A DNA stretch of 64,000 nt from Aricia agestis (Eukaryota > Arthropoda > Insecta > Lepidoptera > Lycaenidae), in assembly GCF_905147365.1 (NCBI RefSeq), contig NC_056418.1, positions 14,693,262 through 14,757,261 of the forward strand. Reading direction: 5' to 3'. The notes below the pieces were generated by a model, which saw nothing but the letters and a program-made list of their open reading frames with translations, did not search any database and had not been told where the DNA came from. Positions 1 through 11,497 of this stretch are shown here, piece by piece (the first letter of the stretch is position 1; each line of letters begins with the position of its first letter). The position numbers and the translations under genes are program-made.

Positions 1-570
1 AATTTCATTCACCTACGTTTCCCCATTTTTCGTCAAAAGGGATACAAAGTTTTTGGCTCACGTATTAATATATAGATTATATTTTCAAATAATTTTATTA
101 GTCGAATAAATTCGAATATTATGTCTTTAAAAATATTCGAATAATTTTATTCCCTACCTACATTATTTAACATTTTTAATTTTAATATTAATATTTTAAT
201 TTTATTTAAATTACTTCAGAAGAATTATTTTAATCTAAGACTTCAACATAGAATAAATAAATAATCGGTAACTGAAAACGAAAGAACAATTAGGTAAGCA
301 AAATAATAACAGCGTAATAGATAATTAAAATTAATTAATATTAGGTATCTGAGAGCCCTCCATAATTAAAATCATTTCTACGTTTATTACCCGGAATAGG
401 AAACTTTGCTCAGACTTCAAATGAGTTAAAAACAAAGCTCAAATCGTTTTTCTCCCCATCTTAAAAAAATGGAATTAATATTCATAGTGATTTATAATAT
501 TATAATTTATAATGCAAGAAATCAAGAAAGCACAATAGATAAATCAAAGTATTTAATTCTTGAATAAGTT
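1..570. other. Unassigned AT-rich stretch
   Basis: No believable gene or repeat boundary is seen. The sequence is very AT-rich with many short TTAA and ATTA runs, and short frames are closed on both strands. Confidence 0.5.
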
Positions 571-1009
571 GGGTTCCGTACCTAAAGGGTAAAAATGGGA
601 CCCTATTACTAAGACTTGTCGATGTCTGTCCGTCTGTCTGTCTGTCTCCAGGCTGTAACTCAGGAACCGCTATAGCTACACTTCTGAAATTTTCACACAT
701 TGTGTATTTCTGGTGCCGCTATAACAACAAATACTAAAAACAAAATAAAGTTCGTATTTGAGGCGGGCTCCTATACAACAAACGTGATTTTATTGGCCTT
801 TTTGGCTCGTTATCCAGAATGACAACATGTACACTTGAAATTTTCACGAAATCCTCAATTATATATGAACATTAAATTAAAATTAAAATAAAATTAATAA
901 TTAAGGGGGCTCCCATACAAAAAAACACAAATTTTTCATACTTTCGCTCTATAACGGTAAGGAACCCTTCATGCGCGAGTCTGACTCGCACTTGGCCGAT
1001 TTTTTTTTT
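571..1009 (+). repeat. Interspersed repeat, GGGTTCCGTACC family, copy 1
   Basis: It opens GGGTTCCGTACC, carries a GTCTGTCTGTCTGTC tract shortly after, and closes GACTCGCACTTGGCC followed by a T run. The same ends recur at 42287-43115 (plus) and 46890-47328 (minus), with a 5' part at 51139-51322. I know this motif as common in moth and butterfly genomes, but its class is not clear to me. No ORF is seen, so it is treated as non-autonomous. Confidence 0.7.
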
Positions 1010-1689
1010 CAAAACGTCTACGTGTTGATTTACCACCGCCCGGTTCGGGAACCCCGGCGAAAAGAACCGGCGTAAGAAATTCGCACATTTAGCAAAAAAG
1101 TGAAAAATTTATTCATTTATGATTTATTTTGATTATGTTTTAATAATTTTAATGCAAAAATACAGTACATATTCTAGGCCAAGGAAAGTTTATTGATAAA
1201 CAAGTAACGCTCACCTTTTTTGTCCTGGTCACTCTATCTAATCGCTATGTTATCAATGAGTTAATAAAAAAAACTATTCTTTCACAAACAGCACGGAAAA
1301 CAATTGACACAGCTTGCTTTATATAATCCTTCAGTTATTACCACGCTTTTCAATCGATTTGTTTTTAATATTTCACCGACATTTTGTTTCGCGGTTGAAA
1401 TAACTAATAGCAATATGGCGCTGGGTCATTGTTAGTAACTTTATCGTGATAACACTGTGTAATTATATTTTGTTCTGATAAGACTGAAACGGAATTTTGG
1501 GGAATGTTTTAATGTTTTCCTCATTCGTGTGTTCTGAAATGAATGTTAAGATTCAGAGATGATGGGCTCAAATGGATTATGTCACGACGTGGATTTAAGA
1601 TGCTAACCTTCACAACAAACAAACTACTCCTTATAATTCGTACTAAGGTGGTCCAAAAACCAATTTTGATCTATATTTCGTTAAGAAAA
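1010..1689. other. Unassigned stretch
   Basis: No coding frame or copy of a family seen elsewhere in the window is recognisable. Confidence 0.4.
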
Positions 1690-2050
1690 ACAAAGTAATG
1701 ATTAAGAAAGACGGCCAAGACAAAAATTATATCCAATAATCTATATCATACACATGGGCGTACCCATGGGGAAGCATAAATGGCAATGTTCCTGGCAAGT
1801 AGGAATTTAAAGACGTGTTACCTAATCTGCGCAAAATGAAGTGTTGAAAACAAAATATTTTTCAGTAAGATTAATAAATGGCTGACATTAACACTGAGTG
1901 TTAAAAGCCTCTGTAAAATAAAAAGATTAAAAAAAAAAAAAAAAAAAAGATTAATAAAAGTAAATTGTTATGATTGTTTATTTCAACATACCAGAATAAC
2001 CATATTCTCGAAACAGGTATGAGCCACATGAGCCAACAGGTCATCCAAGG
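1690..2050. repeat. Diverged repeat shared with about 34985-35190
   Basis: The phrases CTGCGCAAAATGAAGTGTTG and CGAAACAGGTAT occur here in the same order and spacing class as near 35080 and 35165. This copy is interrupted by a short poly(A)-tailed insertion at 1879-1946. The family is unknown to me. Confidence 0.35.
1879..1946 (+). mobile_element. Short poly(A)-tailed retro-insertion with 12-bp target duplication
   Basis: A 68-bp piece ends with an AATAAA-like signal and an A run of about 18. It is flanked by AAGATTAATAAA at 1867-1878 and again at 1947-1958. Target duplication plus a poly(A) tail is the signature of LINE-mediated insertion. The unique part (about 45 bp) is too short to say whether the source was a LINE 3' end or a cellular RNA. 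Confidence 0.75.
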
Positions 2051-3313
2051 TATACTTTTTGTTAGGTAGTAGTCGGGTTACGGCCTACGGGCATGATTGA
2101 AATTTCATTTTATTTCTGACCGACTTTTAGTACGAGTTACGACGTACGCGTTGCACTGTTGCTGTCTTCTACATAAAATTACCGAGTTATCAGACTTAAA
2201 CTCTAAAAAAGTACTAATTCTAACATTCCCCAGGATGATGCTAGTATCTTACTAAGCAAGTAAAGATGATTAGTCAAAGCAATCTTAAATAGAACGTACG
2301 ACATGAAAACAATGAACCCACTCACCTAATAAATGCATGCTAGTGCTGCTAAGTAAATTTGCCCTCGCAGCGTCAGATTACCATTCGGCACTCACTTTGT
2401 GATGGATATCTGTGACATTTCATTCGGTAATCTAATAATGTACGATATACGAGGATTTCGAAGAACCTGGCGTGTGTCGTATGTTCCAATAGATGGGATC
2501 CAGAAATTAAGAGGCACTATCGTGTAAATGATGGAACATTTAGTTGTTGTCCCAATATTGGAAAGCAAAGTGATCCAAGGCCCTATGACGTCTCATTAAG
2601 TCTTAGGCCTTAGCAAACGTTAACAAAATTTAACATTAACCAAAACTTATATTGACATTTAGATTTAGAAATACACATGAAGAGCGTTGCCAAAGCTAAC
2701 AGTAAATACATAGAAAAATGGTATACACACTACTACAAGATACCTATTTAGACTTTTACCAATGGTATGCAATGCCCGAACCAATTCCAAAAGAAAGAAA
2801 ATTTCGTTCAGAACCTGTGCTTAAAACTTACAAAATCCAATACAAAATCGACCAGGAGGTCTTCAGGTGCATTCGGAACGTTCAAATCATCATTAGTCGT
2901 TCCCAGAGAACCTGCTATGGACTAAGATGGCCTGCACTGGCCTGCGGCCAAGAATTAGGCTTCCTTTTATTTGGCGTTAATTTCCAGCTAACTGATTTTA
3001 AAAAGTTTTTATTGCAACTAGCGAAATACTTTAAAAGCTCTCGTGGTTTAGATGTACACGAGAATTTATTGTTACACCTACATAGCGATATTTTTACCGG
3101 CGCGTTTATTTTTAAGTTAAGTTTTGCTCCAAGTACTGAAATTTGGTTAAGATTCCTATTACGCCTATAACTATGTAATATAAACAAATTAACACTAATA
3201 TGTATAGCAAAGAATAATATTATTTCAATTATCTCAAAGATTGTCTTCAACAAAATGTTTCAGTAATAGACCAAAATTTTGATTTTAATTCTACGCTGTT
3301 AGGAACATCTTGT
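2051..3313. other. Unassigned stretch
   Basis: It contains a 150-codon frame at 2718-3170 on the plus strand and an overlapping 112-codon minus frame. Neither shows a recognisable domain, and they overlap in opposite directions, so both are regarded as chance. Nothing else is identified. Confidence 0.4.
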
Positions 3314-3574
3314 TGTGTGTAACAAAAATAAGTGATAATACTTTAGGGTGTGTACGTGTTCCTTGTAGAGCGTTCACTGTGAAAGTAGCAGCGCTGAAAG
3401 TCAAAAATTTTTTTTTCACTTTTGTATGGGGAAACTCGTGACGCTGGGGCCCTTGACCATACAAAAGTGAATTTTTTTTTCGTATTTCAGCGCTGCTACT
3501 TTCACAGTGAACTCTCTACAAGGAACACGTACATACCCTAAAGTATTATCACTTATTTTTCTTACACCCTGTAT
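3314..3574. repeat. Foldback MITE, family A (TGTAACAAAA ends)
   Basis: About 110-bp arms are near-complementary: AAGTGATAATACTTTAGGG on the left pairs with CCCTAAAGTATTATCACTT on the right, continuing through the GCAGCGCTGAAA segment to CACTTTTGTATGG and its complement near the centre. Related copies lie at 8380-8632, 11811-11860 (fragment), 12395-12588 (degraded) and 20021-20657 (split by a SINE). It has no ORF and could form a long hairpin if transcribed. Confidence 0.8.
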
Positions 3575-3800
3575 ATAAAATTCTCGTGTCACAATGTTAG
3601 GCCGCGTACTCCTCCGAAACGGCTTTACTGATTTTAACCAAATTTTACATGCATATTCAGTGGGTCTGAGAATCGGCTACTGGGTACTTTTTATATTGAT
3701 AAGTTCATTTGTTCAATAAATAATAGTAAATTATTACAACTCGAGACTAACGGCAACGATTGTTTGTGCGACGGGATAGCGACGGACGTTGCCATGGTGA
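3575..3800 (+). repeat. Possible dispersed insect repeat (TTCTCGTGTCACAATG)
   Basis: The wording TTCTCGTGTCACAATG followed by CTCCGAAACGGCT is one I associate with dispersed insect repeats. Only one copy is in this window, so the call rests on memory rather than internal comparison. The right boundary is uncertain. Confidence 0.3.
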
Positions 3801-5035
3801 CATACTTATTTAGTCACTTCAATAAAATAATACGGGCGAAATACTTTATATTACGGCAAAGAAACGTTTGCCGGGACAGCTAGGAATTTATAAATGAAGG
3901 TATCTGCCTGTGCCCTATTCCGTTCCATTGGGAGTATTGGGAAACTGTGTCGACACGAACATTAAAATTGCAACATCGAATATCAACACACCAAACCGCA
4001 CGTTTATCATACACTAATCGCGAATATTTTAATTAGCTGATTTAAAATTAAATTATGAATGAGCGATATCAAATCGTCTTGTTTGCTCAACAAATTGACT
4101 GGTACAGGAATTATCGTTGTCATTAATATTGCGTTCAAATTTAATTACTACTGATTCTTCATTATCTGCTGATTTCCACCGCAAATTCCTGCGTTGACAG
4201 CTCGGGGTGACAGCTATTGGTCGGTAGAAGCAGCGCCGTGATTGGTTGGTTTTGACCAATGGCTGTTCTTTAAAACTTTTTTGAATATTAGGCTCTATTA
4301 AAAACTATAATATGTGAAATCATTATGTTAAAATGTTAAAATATCAATATGTTAAAATGAGGCCTAATATTAAAGGCCCTTTATGATAATGGCCACTATA
4401 ATTTTAGAGATGCTTATAATAAACATGGGATTGGTCAATTAATTTTATAAACCTTACGGAGTATTTAGCTTATTCCGTAAGGTATATAAAGTAATAAGGA
4501 TCATAATTTTATATTATAAATATAAAACAAAAGCCTAATATTTAAAGGTCTCTTCTAAATACTTACCAAATAAATTTTATATAAGGCTATATCTTAATTT
4601 TTCAAAACTATACCCAAAAGAAAGGTGTTATATTATATATAATAAGATATTATATTATTTTGCTTCAATAACCTTCATTTATATTCATTACAAAACCTTA
4701 TTACCAATTATTGTATTCAATTAAATATGCCAAAAAAGTCGATCATTAATAAAAAGGAAATATAAATGTATGACGAAAAGAAATTCGTGGATTCTTTGAG
4801 ACAAACGACATAAAAGTAATAAAATAGGAGTTGGGACGCTCGCATACTGCCATTCCCAAACGTTTGGCATTCCTGGACGTTGGGCAACTTTTCCCACATT
4901 CCGCAGGTCACATGTTCGATTCGGGAAATGCAAAACGCATTCGGGTGTAATTCTTTAGAATTTAGAGGCCCTTATTTGGTAGAAAGGCTGGAAAATTACA
5001 GTTTATGGCACATACACTGAAGGTCAGCGCTTAGA
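3801..5035. other. Unassigned AT-rich stretch
   Basis: No gene is recognised. The overlapping minus-strand frames near 4717-4933 have no family resemblance. From 4380 to 4740 the base composition is extremely AT-rich. Confidence 0.4.
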
Positions 5036-5153
5036 GATAAGTGTCAAGCGATTATCGTAAACGCCAACAAAATATATGGGATTTGACATTAGTATTCGCT
5101 AGCGAAGCGATGACTTATGTCAAATCGCATACAAATCGCGTCACTTGTCTAGT
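5036..5153. repeat. Palindromic MITE, family B, diverged
   Basis: It holds the core ATATGGGATTTGACATTAG and its imperfect complement GACTTATGTCAAATCGCATA. The same core sits at the arms of palindromes at 7011-7175, 29730-29897 and 31461-31625. The outer arms are degraded here. Confidence 0.55.
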
Positions 5154-5195
5154 AGGGCAGTACAGAAGAATAGACAGCTTCACAGTAATCTTTCA

Positions 5196-5453
5196 ATTTT
5201 TTTTATGAAATAAGGGGGGAAACGAGCAAACGGGTCACCTGATGGAAAGCAACTTCCGTCGCCCATGGACACTCGCAGCATCAGAAGGGATTAGGGAAGG
5301 GAATAGGGAAGGGGAGGGAAGGCTACCCTATTGGTAGGGGATTAGGCCTCCGGTAAACTCACTCACTCGGCGAAACACAGCGCAAGCGCTGTTTCACGCC
5401 GGTTTTCTCCGGTCGAGCCGGCCCATTCGTGCCGAATCATGGCTCTTCCACGC
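5196..5453 (-). mobile_element. SINE (LINE-tailed, ACGTGGGAGAG head), minus strand
   Basis: Read on the minus strand it runs from GGAAGAGCCATG through the CGCTTGCGCTGTG hairpin and a pyrimidine-rich CCCTA/CCCTTCC tract to the tail CATCAGGTGACCCGTTTGCT and a poly(A) of about 8. It is slightly shorter than other copies, with part of the head and the middle deleted. Full copies lie at 11498, 20213, 43229, 49305, 54001 and 59071. The tail matches the LINE end at 47715-48058. Confidence 0.85.
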
Positions 5454-5810
5454 ATTATTTCACTTCAATTGTATTTCACTACTACAAGCGTCCAACTGCA
5501 TTACAATCCTTGTAGCAGTGTAAACATTGTTAGCTGCCATAATATGGAGCTATTTACAACCAACAACCTGCTGATGAATTAGATTTTCTGATAGTATCAA
5601 AGACACAGATAGGCGGACCTACGTCATTTGGTCGAGTTGCGTCAAATCAATGTTAGTCGTTATCAGTTAGCTGGGCTCGACATTAATTAATCCAACCAAA
5701 TTACGTATATCACGTAGACAGCGTTGTAGTATTGATAAGAGTATAATTTCTTAATTTAAGAAATTTAACAACCCCTGAATCTTAATTTTTGAACCCAAAT
5801 TCTACAGCAC
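5454..5810. other. Unassigned stretch
   Basis: No gene or known repeat is recognised here, nor in 5986-6300 beyond the next repeat. Confidence 0.4.
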
Positions 5811-5985
5811 CGAGCGGGCTGATGATGAACTATGAACACTGTCGAATATTATGTCAGCTTACAAACAAAAATAACTAGATCAAAATCGGTCCACTCTTTT
5901 GGGTGCTAAGAATTACGATGGCATAGAAAGACACATAGACAGACAGACAGACAAACAAACAGACAGAAAACGCCCCTTCTTTTCA
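5811..5985 (+). repeat. Interspersed repeat (GCTGATGATGAA to ACAGACAGACAG)
   Basis: GGGCTGATGATGAACTATG, then ACTAGATCAAAATCGGTCCA, then an ACAG tract. The same order is found at 28555-28760, where it ends in GTCGGGGGTTAAAA. The 3' end is lost in this copy. Confidence 0.65.
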
Positions 5986-6300
5986 TAAAGTTATTTAATT
6001 TTTACTATAAATACAACGGTTTCTTCGATGCATTTCAGCAACCGATGGCAGAAGCCTTAATATTTGCGTGAGCTTCAGTCATATTCGCACCGAAAATAAA
6101 ACAAGACTTATACGGCCGAGTAAACTATTCCTAGGGTGGTTCCGTGTGGCAAATAGTTTAGGGTAAATACTAAAGGGTAGTATTGTCAGTTCTATTTAAT
6201 AGAGGTAACCGACATACAAGTTAAGAATAATATGACAGGACCCTTGCTATAAAGAACGCTCTCATAAAACTACGACGTATAGCCTATCAAGAAAGTGAAG

Positions 6301-6395
6301 AAATTAAAAAGTGGCAACATCGTAGTGTCATCCCTTTCAAAATATCAATCTAAGAAAAAAGGGATGACACTACGATGTTGCTACTTTTTAATTTA
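6301..6395. repeat. Inverted repeat, 35-bp arms
   Basis: The left arm 6301-6335 (core CATCGTAGTGTCATCCCT) and right arm about 6360-6394 (core AGGGATGACACTACGATG) are almost perfectly complementary around a 25-bp loop. It is either a small palindromic MITE or the core of one; no other copy is seen. Confidence 0.75.
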
Positions 6396-6473
6396 GATTT
6401 TTTACTGTTTTACAGAAGTAGTACAGTTAGCTGTCAAAAACTACAGAAACGGTATTAGGAAAATTAATATAGA

Positions 6474-6596
6474 TCCATACTTAATATTATAAATGCGAAA
6501 GTGTGTCTGTCTGTCAGTCTGATACCTCTTCACGCCCAAACTGCTCAACCGATTGTGCTGTAATTCGATATGGAGATACTTTAAATCCCGGGACAT
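6474..6596 (+). mobile_element. Lep1-type Helitron, 5' fragment
   Basis: TCCATACTTAATATTATAAA, GCGAAAGTGTGTCTGTCTGT, then ACCTCTTCACGCCCAAAC and a degraded CCCGGGACAT. The 3' half with the hairpin and CTAG end is missing. Compare the complete copy at 41913-42124. Confidence 0.75.
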
Positions 6597-7010
6597 AATA
6601 ATTTACAGGTACCAGACGATGGACGAAGCCGCCGTGTCGAGCCTCGAAAAAGACGGTGCGATGAGTTAGCTAAATACGAGCCAGACTGGCTTTTGCGTTT
6701 GATCGAGAGGAGTGGATGGCAGTCTTTGCCCAGCAGTAGACCAGCATAGGCTCTTAAAAAAACATAGAGAATTTGAGACTTAAGGCATATTATATCGTAT
6801 AATTTAATCACTAGCGCTTTTAAATATCTTTGTGAATGGACCAACCATTAAGTTTATATAATATTAACTTTATGGGACCAACAAACATTTTAACGAATAA
6901 GCCAGATAAACTTATTAAAAAGTCGACTAAAACAAATCTATTATTATATTGGTTACATGTTTACTACTACAGATACTCAGGGTGTAAACATTATATAGAC
7001 ACTGATCCTT
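6597..7010. other. Unassigned stretch
   Basis: Nothing is recognised. Short opposite-strand frames here show no family features. Confidence 0.4.
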
Positions 7011-7175
7011 TAGCCAAGACCTATTCTTTATCGCTTCTTTATAGAATCGCCGATCAAAATGTATGAAATTGACTTAAGCGTTCGTTGATATGATGTTGAC
7101 GTTCGACTCGTCTAATGTCAATTCCATACATTTTGATCGGCGAATAAAGAAACAATAAAGACAAAGCCTTGGCTA
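7011..7175. repeat. Palindromic MITE, family B
   Basis: The left arm starts TAGCCAAG and runs to GCCGATCAAAATGTATG and AAATTGACTTAAG. The right arm holds the complements (CATACATTTTGATCGGCG, CCTTGGCTA). The loop is about 30 bp and shares words with the loop at 31461-31625. There is no ORF. Confidence 0.75.
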
Positions 7176-7399
7176 CCGGTTCTGATCCTTTCAGTGTATT
7201 TCTCAAGGGTAGAGGACAAAAGTGTCAGTTTTAGTGCTAAAATGATAATGGTCATAAAATATATCATAAACCTTCAGATCTAGTTACTGTAAGTCGTATA
7301 CGTGATATTAAGCTTTGTGCTTTTAGTCTGAGATGATCTATGATCTAAATTTATCACAATAAGTACTTATACTTATTATAATCTATTTTATATAATTAA

Positions 7400-7489
7400 T
7401 AAATTTAAAAAAGTTGTTAAAGAACGTTGGTGTACCAAAGCATACTATAAAGTTACTGATTTCATGAATGATAGTACACCGTGGGAATA
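7400..7489 (+). pseudogene. C-terminal end of a jockey/CR1-like LINE ORF2 (5' truncated)
   Basis: A frame ending at the TAA at 7487-7489 reads FKKVVKERWCTKAYYK then VTDFMNDSTPWE. The FKK...KAYYK...D(F/Y)...N...(A/P)W pattern just before a stop is what I recall for the extreme C-terminus of many insect jockey/CR1-type reverse transcriptases. Upstream the frame fades with no recognisable RT, so this is probably a dead-on-arrival copy. Its 3' UTR may extend to about 7600-7690. The identification is an inference from a short match. Confidence 0.5.
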
Positions 7490-7797
7490 AGGTCGCCCCC
7501 TGCAGAGCTGTTTCTGTATATTATTTTATTGTAATATTGTACACTTGTTGTATTTAGTTTTTTTATTTTTTATTTAGTCATAATGCCATTGTAATTTTCC
7601 ATCTTTTTGGTAAAAGATGGCCCCGTGCGAATTTCCGACCGAGAGAACCGGTGGTAGGCCCCAGTAGCATCAACGTTCAGAAAGTGTTTGAAAAAAACCT
7701 TATTCTGAATTTTTTTTTTGACTTTTGACACGCACTAAGATCTTTACCACAACCACACCACAACTGTCTACTCTGTCTTTACTATCCAAATTAATAA

Positions 7798-8015
7798 CTA
7801 TTATAAATATGCGAAAGTGTCTCGGTCTGTGTATCGTTCTATCTGTTCTTTTCGCCCGTACCTACCGTACCTCTTCACGCCCAAACTTCTGAACTGATTT
7901 TTCTGAATTTGGTATGGGAATACTTTGAGTCCCGGGAAAGGACATAGGATACTTTTTATCCCGGAAAAATGTACGGTTCCCGCGCGATAAACGAATTTTG
8001 GCGCAACGGAGTTGG
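7798..8015 (+). mobile_element. Lep1-type Helitron, near complete
   Basis: It runs from ATTATAAATATGCGAAAGTG through CTCTTCACGCCCAAAC, GAGTCCCGGGAAAGGACATA and ATGTACGGTTCCCGCGCGA to GCGCAACGGAGTTG. The final GTCATCTAGT is absent. It abuts a T-rich join and then an inverted 5' fragment at 8031-8080. Confidence 0.85.
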
Positions 8016-8030
8016 TTTTTTTTTGTTTCA

Positions 8031-8080
8031 GCGGTTTGAGCGTGAAGAGGTAACAGACAGACACATAATATTAGTATGGA
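8031..8080 (-). mobile_element. Lep1-type Helitron 5' end, inverted fragment
   Basis: GCGGTTTGAGCGTGAAGAGG, a short ACAG tract and AATATTAGTATGGA are the reverse complement of the family's first ~60 bp. It lies about 15 bp past a plus-strand copy that has lost its 3' end. Confidence 0.8.
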
Positions 8081-8379
8081 AGTATGGATATAGAAACTGA
8101 TAATATCTGTGTTTCACAGACGATTCGCAGTAAATATTTCAGTATTGGCCTCGTTTTGACACGTAGCCTATTTTCGAAAATCGATCTCGGAGCTGTAAAT
8201 AAAAATTACGGATTCCCGCGGGACTCGGGAGGTGCGCCGCGCGCCGAGCACAAACAGTTTTGTATTCTGTGTGTTCGCGTCGTTATAGCTTGTAGAGATA
8301 CAATATATTTTGCTGTAGCAAGTAGGAACAAGGTAAAAGGTAGTGCTGCACGGTAAATCTTTTTTTCTAATATTATACT

Positions 8380-8632
8380 TACAGAGTGTAACAAAACTAA
8401 TTGATAATACATTAGGGTATGTATTAGTTCCCTATAAGGAGTTCGCTGTGAAAGTAGGAGCGCTGAAAGAGTTACTTATTTTACTTTTGTATAGGAAAAT
8501 TCGTGACGTTGGGGCGCTTGCCCATACAAATTACAAAAAAATTTGCTCTCTCAGTGCTGCTATTTTTGCAGTGAGCAGAGGACACTTATACATACCCTAA
8601 ACTATTATCACTTACTTTTGCTACACCCAGTA
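8380..8632. repeat. Foldback MITE, family A
   Basis: Ends are ACAGAGTGTAACAAAACTAA and the complement-like TTTTGCTACACCCAGT. Arms include AGTAGGAGCGCTGAAAGAG paired with CTCTCAGTGCTGCTATTTTT. This is the same family as 3314-3574, with arms diverged by roughly a tenth or more by eye. A LINE/SINE tail follows at 8638. Confidence 0.8.
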
Positions 8633-8637
8633 TATTA

Positions 8638-8699
8638 TAATAAGGGGGCAAATGAGTAAACAGGTCACCTGATGGAAAGCAACTACCGTCGCTCATGTA
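8638..8699 (-). mobile_element. LINE/SINE 3' tail fragment
   Basis: Read in minus orientation this is the last ~60 bp of the shared LINE/SINE tail (GGTGACCTGTTTACTCATTT). No head or ORF part is present, so it is a strongly 5'-truncated insertion or a remnant. Confidence 0.7.
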
Positions 8700-9320
8700 A
8701 TTAAGGTGCAGCATATGTTTTATTATTTAATTATGATATTCTTTGATGATTGGTACCTAACATAATTTCATTTGAGCATTTAATATTTCAAGTCAAGGTT
8801 TTGTTCACAATAAGATGAAAACGTATCTGTGCTCTATATCAAAAAGCCGTACACCGCGAATACACATTTGCCATAAACTGGTGTACATTATCGCTGACCG
8901 CCGTCACGGTAATGTACACACAGCACTACTGTAAATCACGACCGACTGACTCAGATATTGATGCTTACACCACATAACTCACCGGTTTCGGTGACGGTGA
9001 CCGGTTACTTTAAGACAGCGATTATAATATTATCTTTGATAGTCAGGGTTCCCAGAACAAAATTTTTTTTCAAGCAAAATTTTTGTGAGTAGCCCGGACT
9101 ATAAATGTAGGTTCTACCATAGAACTTCTACGGATAAAGCGTACAGATATAACAGACAGAATATACACTTTCCATTCCTTTCCAATTCCAATAATAGTAT
9201 AAATTACAAAGTAACAATAATAAAAAAATACATTTTTCTCACCTACGAACGGAAAACGTCAACTTTCTTTCCGCTGCGCTTACCGATGTAGCTGTTTTCC
9301 GCCTCCGTCGAGGAGAAAAA
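8700..9320. other. Unassigned stretch
   Basis: No gene is recognised. There is a short CACCGGTTTCGGTGACGGTG segment near 8980 but no copy elsewhere. Confidence 0.4.
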
Positions 9321-9452
9321 TAGTATACGCACCATGGGCAGTAAATAAGAAAGCCTCAGATCACATGTTATTGTTGGCCGAGGCCCGAGGCGAAGAAAGT
9401 TGTCGTTTTCCACCCATTTCTTATTTTCCTGCCCAAGGTGCGTAATGTACTA
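9321..9452. repeat. Small inverted-repeat element (MITE)
   Basis: Left arm TAGTATACGCACCATGGGCA plus GTAAATAAGAAA; right arm TTTCTTATTTTCCTGCCCA plus AGGTGCGTAATGTACTA. The arms are about 32 bp and imperfect. The interior is about 65 bp and GC-richer. No other copy is seen. Confidence 0.65.
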
Positions 9453-9458
9453 TTATTT

Positions 9459-9610
9459 ACTAGTTGACCCGATGAACTTTGTATTACTCCAAAGTCCTAA
9501 TATGAACCTTCCCTGGACTTCCACAAGATTTAAAGAGCAAAATCGGTTCAGCCGTTCTTGAGTTTTAGCAAGACTAACAAAATTTAAAATTCATTTTTAT
9601 TTACCTAGAT
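9459..9610 (+). repeat. Dispersed repeat (ACTAGTTGACCCGATGAACT)
   Basis: It opens near ACTAGTTGACCCGATGAACT and includes GTTCTTGAGTTTTAGCAAGA. Related phrases occur near 16225-16275, 16510-16545 and 42215-42285 (GTCATCTAGT end). The CTAGT terminus suggests another Helitron-like family, but this is uncertain. Confidence 0.4.
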
Positions 9611-11027
9611 TATTTGTAGATTCAAATAGTGTAATATTCGTAAACTTGGCAACAATATACGGTGTGTTCTATTACCTGTATGAGGCGCGAGGTATATCGC
9701 TCTCCCGGGACCCCAGGAATTAGGAACAAAGGTAGATTTATGGCTTATTAGTCGTTAGTATTTGTTTTCGGTTTTCAATGGGGTCCGCCGGGACCCCGGG
9801 GTCCGTCATAAACAACTTTAACACTTAATTAACTTGTTCATTAATGTAAGTGCCAACGTTAATGTTGGGACGATATGTTGTAAGTGTTGCTGAGTGGTTT
9901 TCTGAGAAGCATACAAGTGAAAATTGAGTTGATTATGTTAAACAAAACAAATGCTAAATAATGTACCAAATGACAACGTTGTCTGGATTGTGTCCATTAA
10001 AAGATAATTGTGATTTTTAAGTTATTAATAACCGTGTCATTTCAGTTAATACAATATTACTCTTAAGAATTTCAAGAAATAAAAAATTAAAATTAAAAAA
10101 AAAATTACAGGTCATAGGAAGCTATCAAACTGAATCTAACCTACACAAAATTATATGACCCTGGGAACACGTTTACGTGGTAAGCAACATCCAGGCTGTC
10201 CTGAATCCTAATTTTATGTCCTACGATTCGAATCATAATTTTATGATGTAGGACCAAACCTAGAGTTTTGTTTCCCTGCGATCTTTATTTGGCCCCCATA
10301 TGTGCCCAATGCCCATAGAATAAAATATATAGATTATGGTTACCCTTAAGTAACAGCCTGTATAAATTGTTGAGCCTAAAAAACCTTTGTTTTATAGAAT
10401 ACATCAGCTATTGATAGAATTCTACAATTTAGTCGAAAGAAAGAAATTGTCTAGATATTGAGAAATAATATTTGCTTATGTAAGTACAAATTTAAACAAA
10501 TAATTTAGTAAAAATGTAGTAGTCAGCTTTTAAGATGATTACAACGACCATGATAATAATAACAAACGAAGATGATACAATTACCATTGATTCAAAAGTC
10601 AAAACCGCAACTGAACATACAACTTTTACAAAACAATTACAAACAGAATTAATTTATTGCATTCAACATCGAATTGGAAACATTTTAGTCAGCGCGGCAC
10701 GTCGCGAAATGGCGGCGTCCGCCATCTTGATAAGATCTGCTGAGCTCTTGATACATGGCGCTTGTCATTTTCTCCAGCCCCGTCTTATTTATTTACTACG
10801 ATTGTTGGTTTAAAAATTGTTTAACGTCACGTTCCGACCAATTGGAGTTTGTTTTGTGTTATCACGTTTGGTTAGAATTTTGAAAAGTTATATTTTGTAA
10901 GTAAGTAAATATTTTTAAAGAGAAAACTTCTAGCGGCCTAGTGCACTTTTTGGAATTGATAAAAAAGTGACGCTCGTAAACTGATCGAAAACTCGTAAGA
11001 TGTTTCAACAAACACAAGAATTTTATA
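9611..11027. other. Unassigned stretch of about 1.4 kb
   Basis: It holds a GGGACCCC-rich patch at 9700-9805 and a 92-codon plus frame at 10535-10813 whose N-terminal half is low-complexity Thr/Ile. I find no domain or splice context supporting a gene. Confidence 0.4.
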
Positions 11028-11260
11028 TCCATGCTAATATTATAAATCAGAAAGTGTGTCTATGTATGTCTATGCAGTAAGAATGTGTTATCTCTTTACC
11101 TTCAAACCACGACACCGATTTTGGTGAATTTTGATATAATAAAGAGATTGAGATATTACGTTGAATACGAAAGGACATACATCACTTTTGTTCCGGAAAA
11201 ATATACGGTTCCCGCGCGAAAAACGAATTTTGGCGCAACGGAGTTGCTGGCGTCATCTAG
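11028..11260 (+). mobile_element. Lep1-type Helitron with CTAG end
   Basis: TCCATGCTAATATTATAAAT at the left; ATACGGTTCCCGCGCG, GGCGCAACGGAGTTGC and GGCGTCATCTAG at the right. It retains both ends but has a diverged middle, where CCCGGGAAAGG is lost. The terminal GCAACGGAGTTGC hairpin about 12 nt before CTAG fits the Helitron 3' signal. Confidence 0.85.
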
Positions 11261-11497
11261 AGAAAACATAGTTTCTGTAGATTTGAAATCTCAATCCGCA
11301 GATTCTGCTGTAAAGTTATATCGCAAGCTGAGAATCGGCGAAGTTGAAAACTATAGCTTCAACTCATTAATATACATGATTGGAATTGTGGATTAGATGG
11401 ATTATATTCCGTTGAGCTTTGTACAGTGTTTGTCTCACTGATTTACTTTGATAAAGTGTGACATATGATATGAAATATCCATCTGTACAGAGTTTAT

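Noticed and set aside
2718..3170. 150-codon plus frame overlapped by a 112-codon minus frame
   Set aside because: No domain, no splice or start context, and both strands are open at once; more likely chance.
10535..10813. 92-codon frame starting with Thr/Ile repeats
   Set aside because: Low-complexity start, no homologous feature recognised and no supporting signals.
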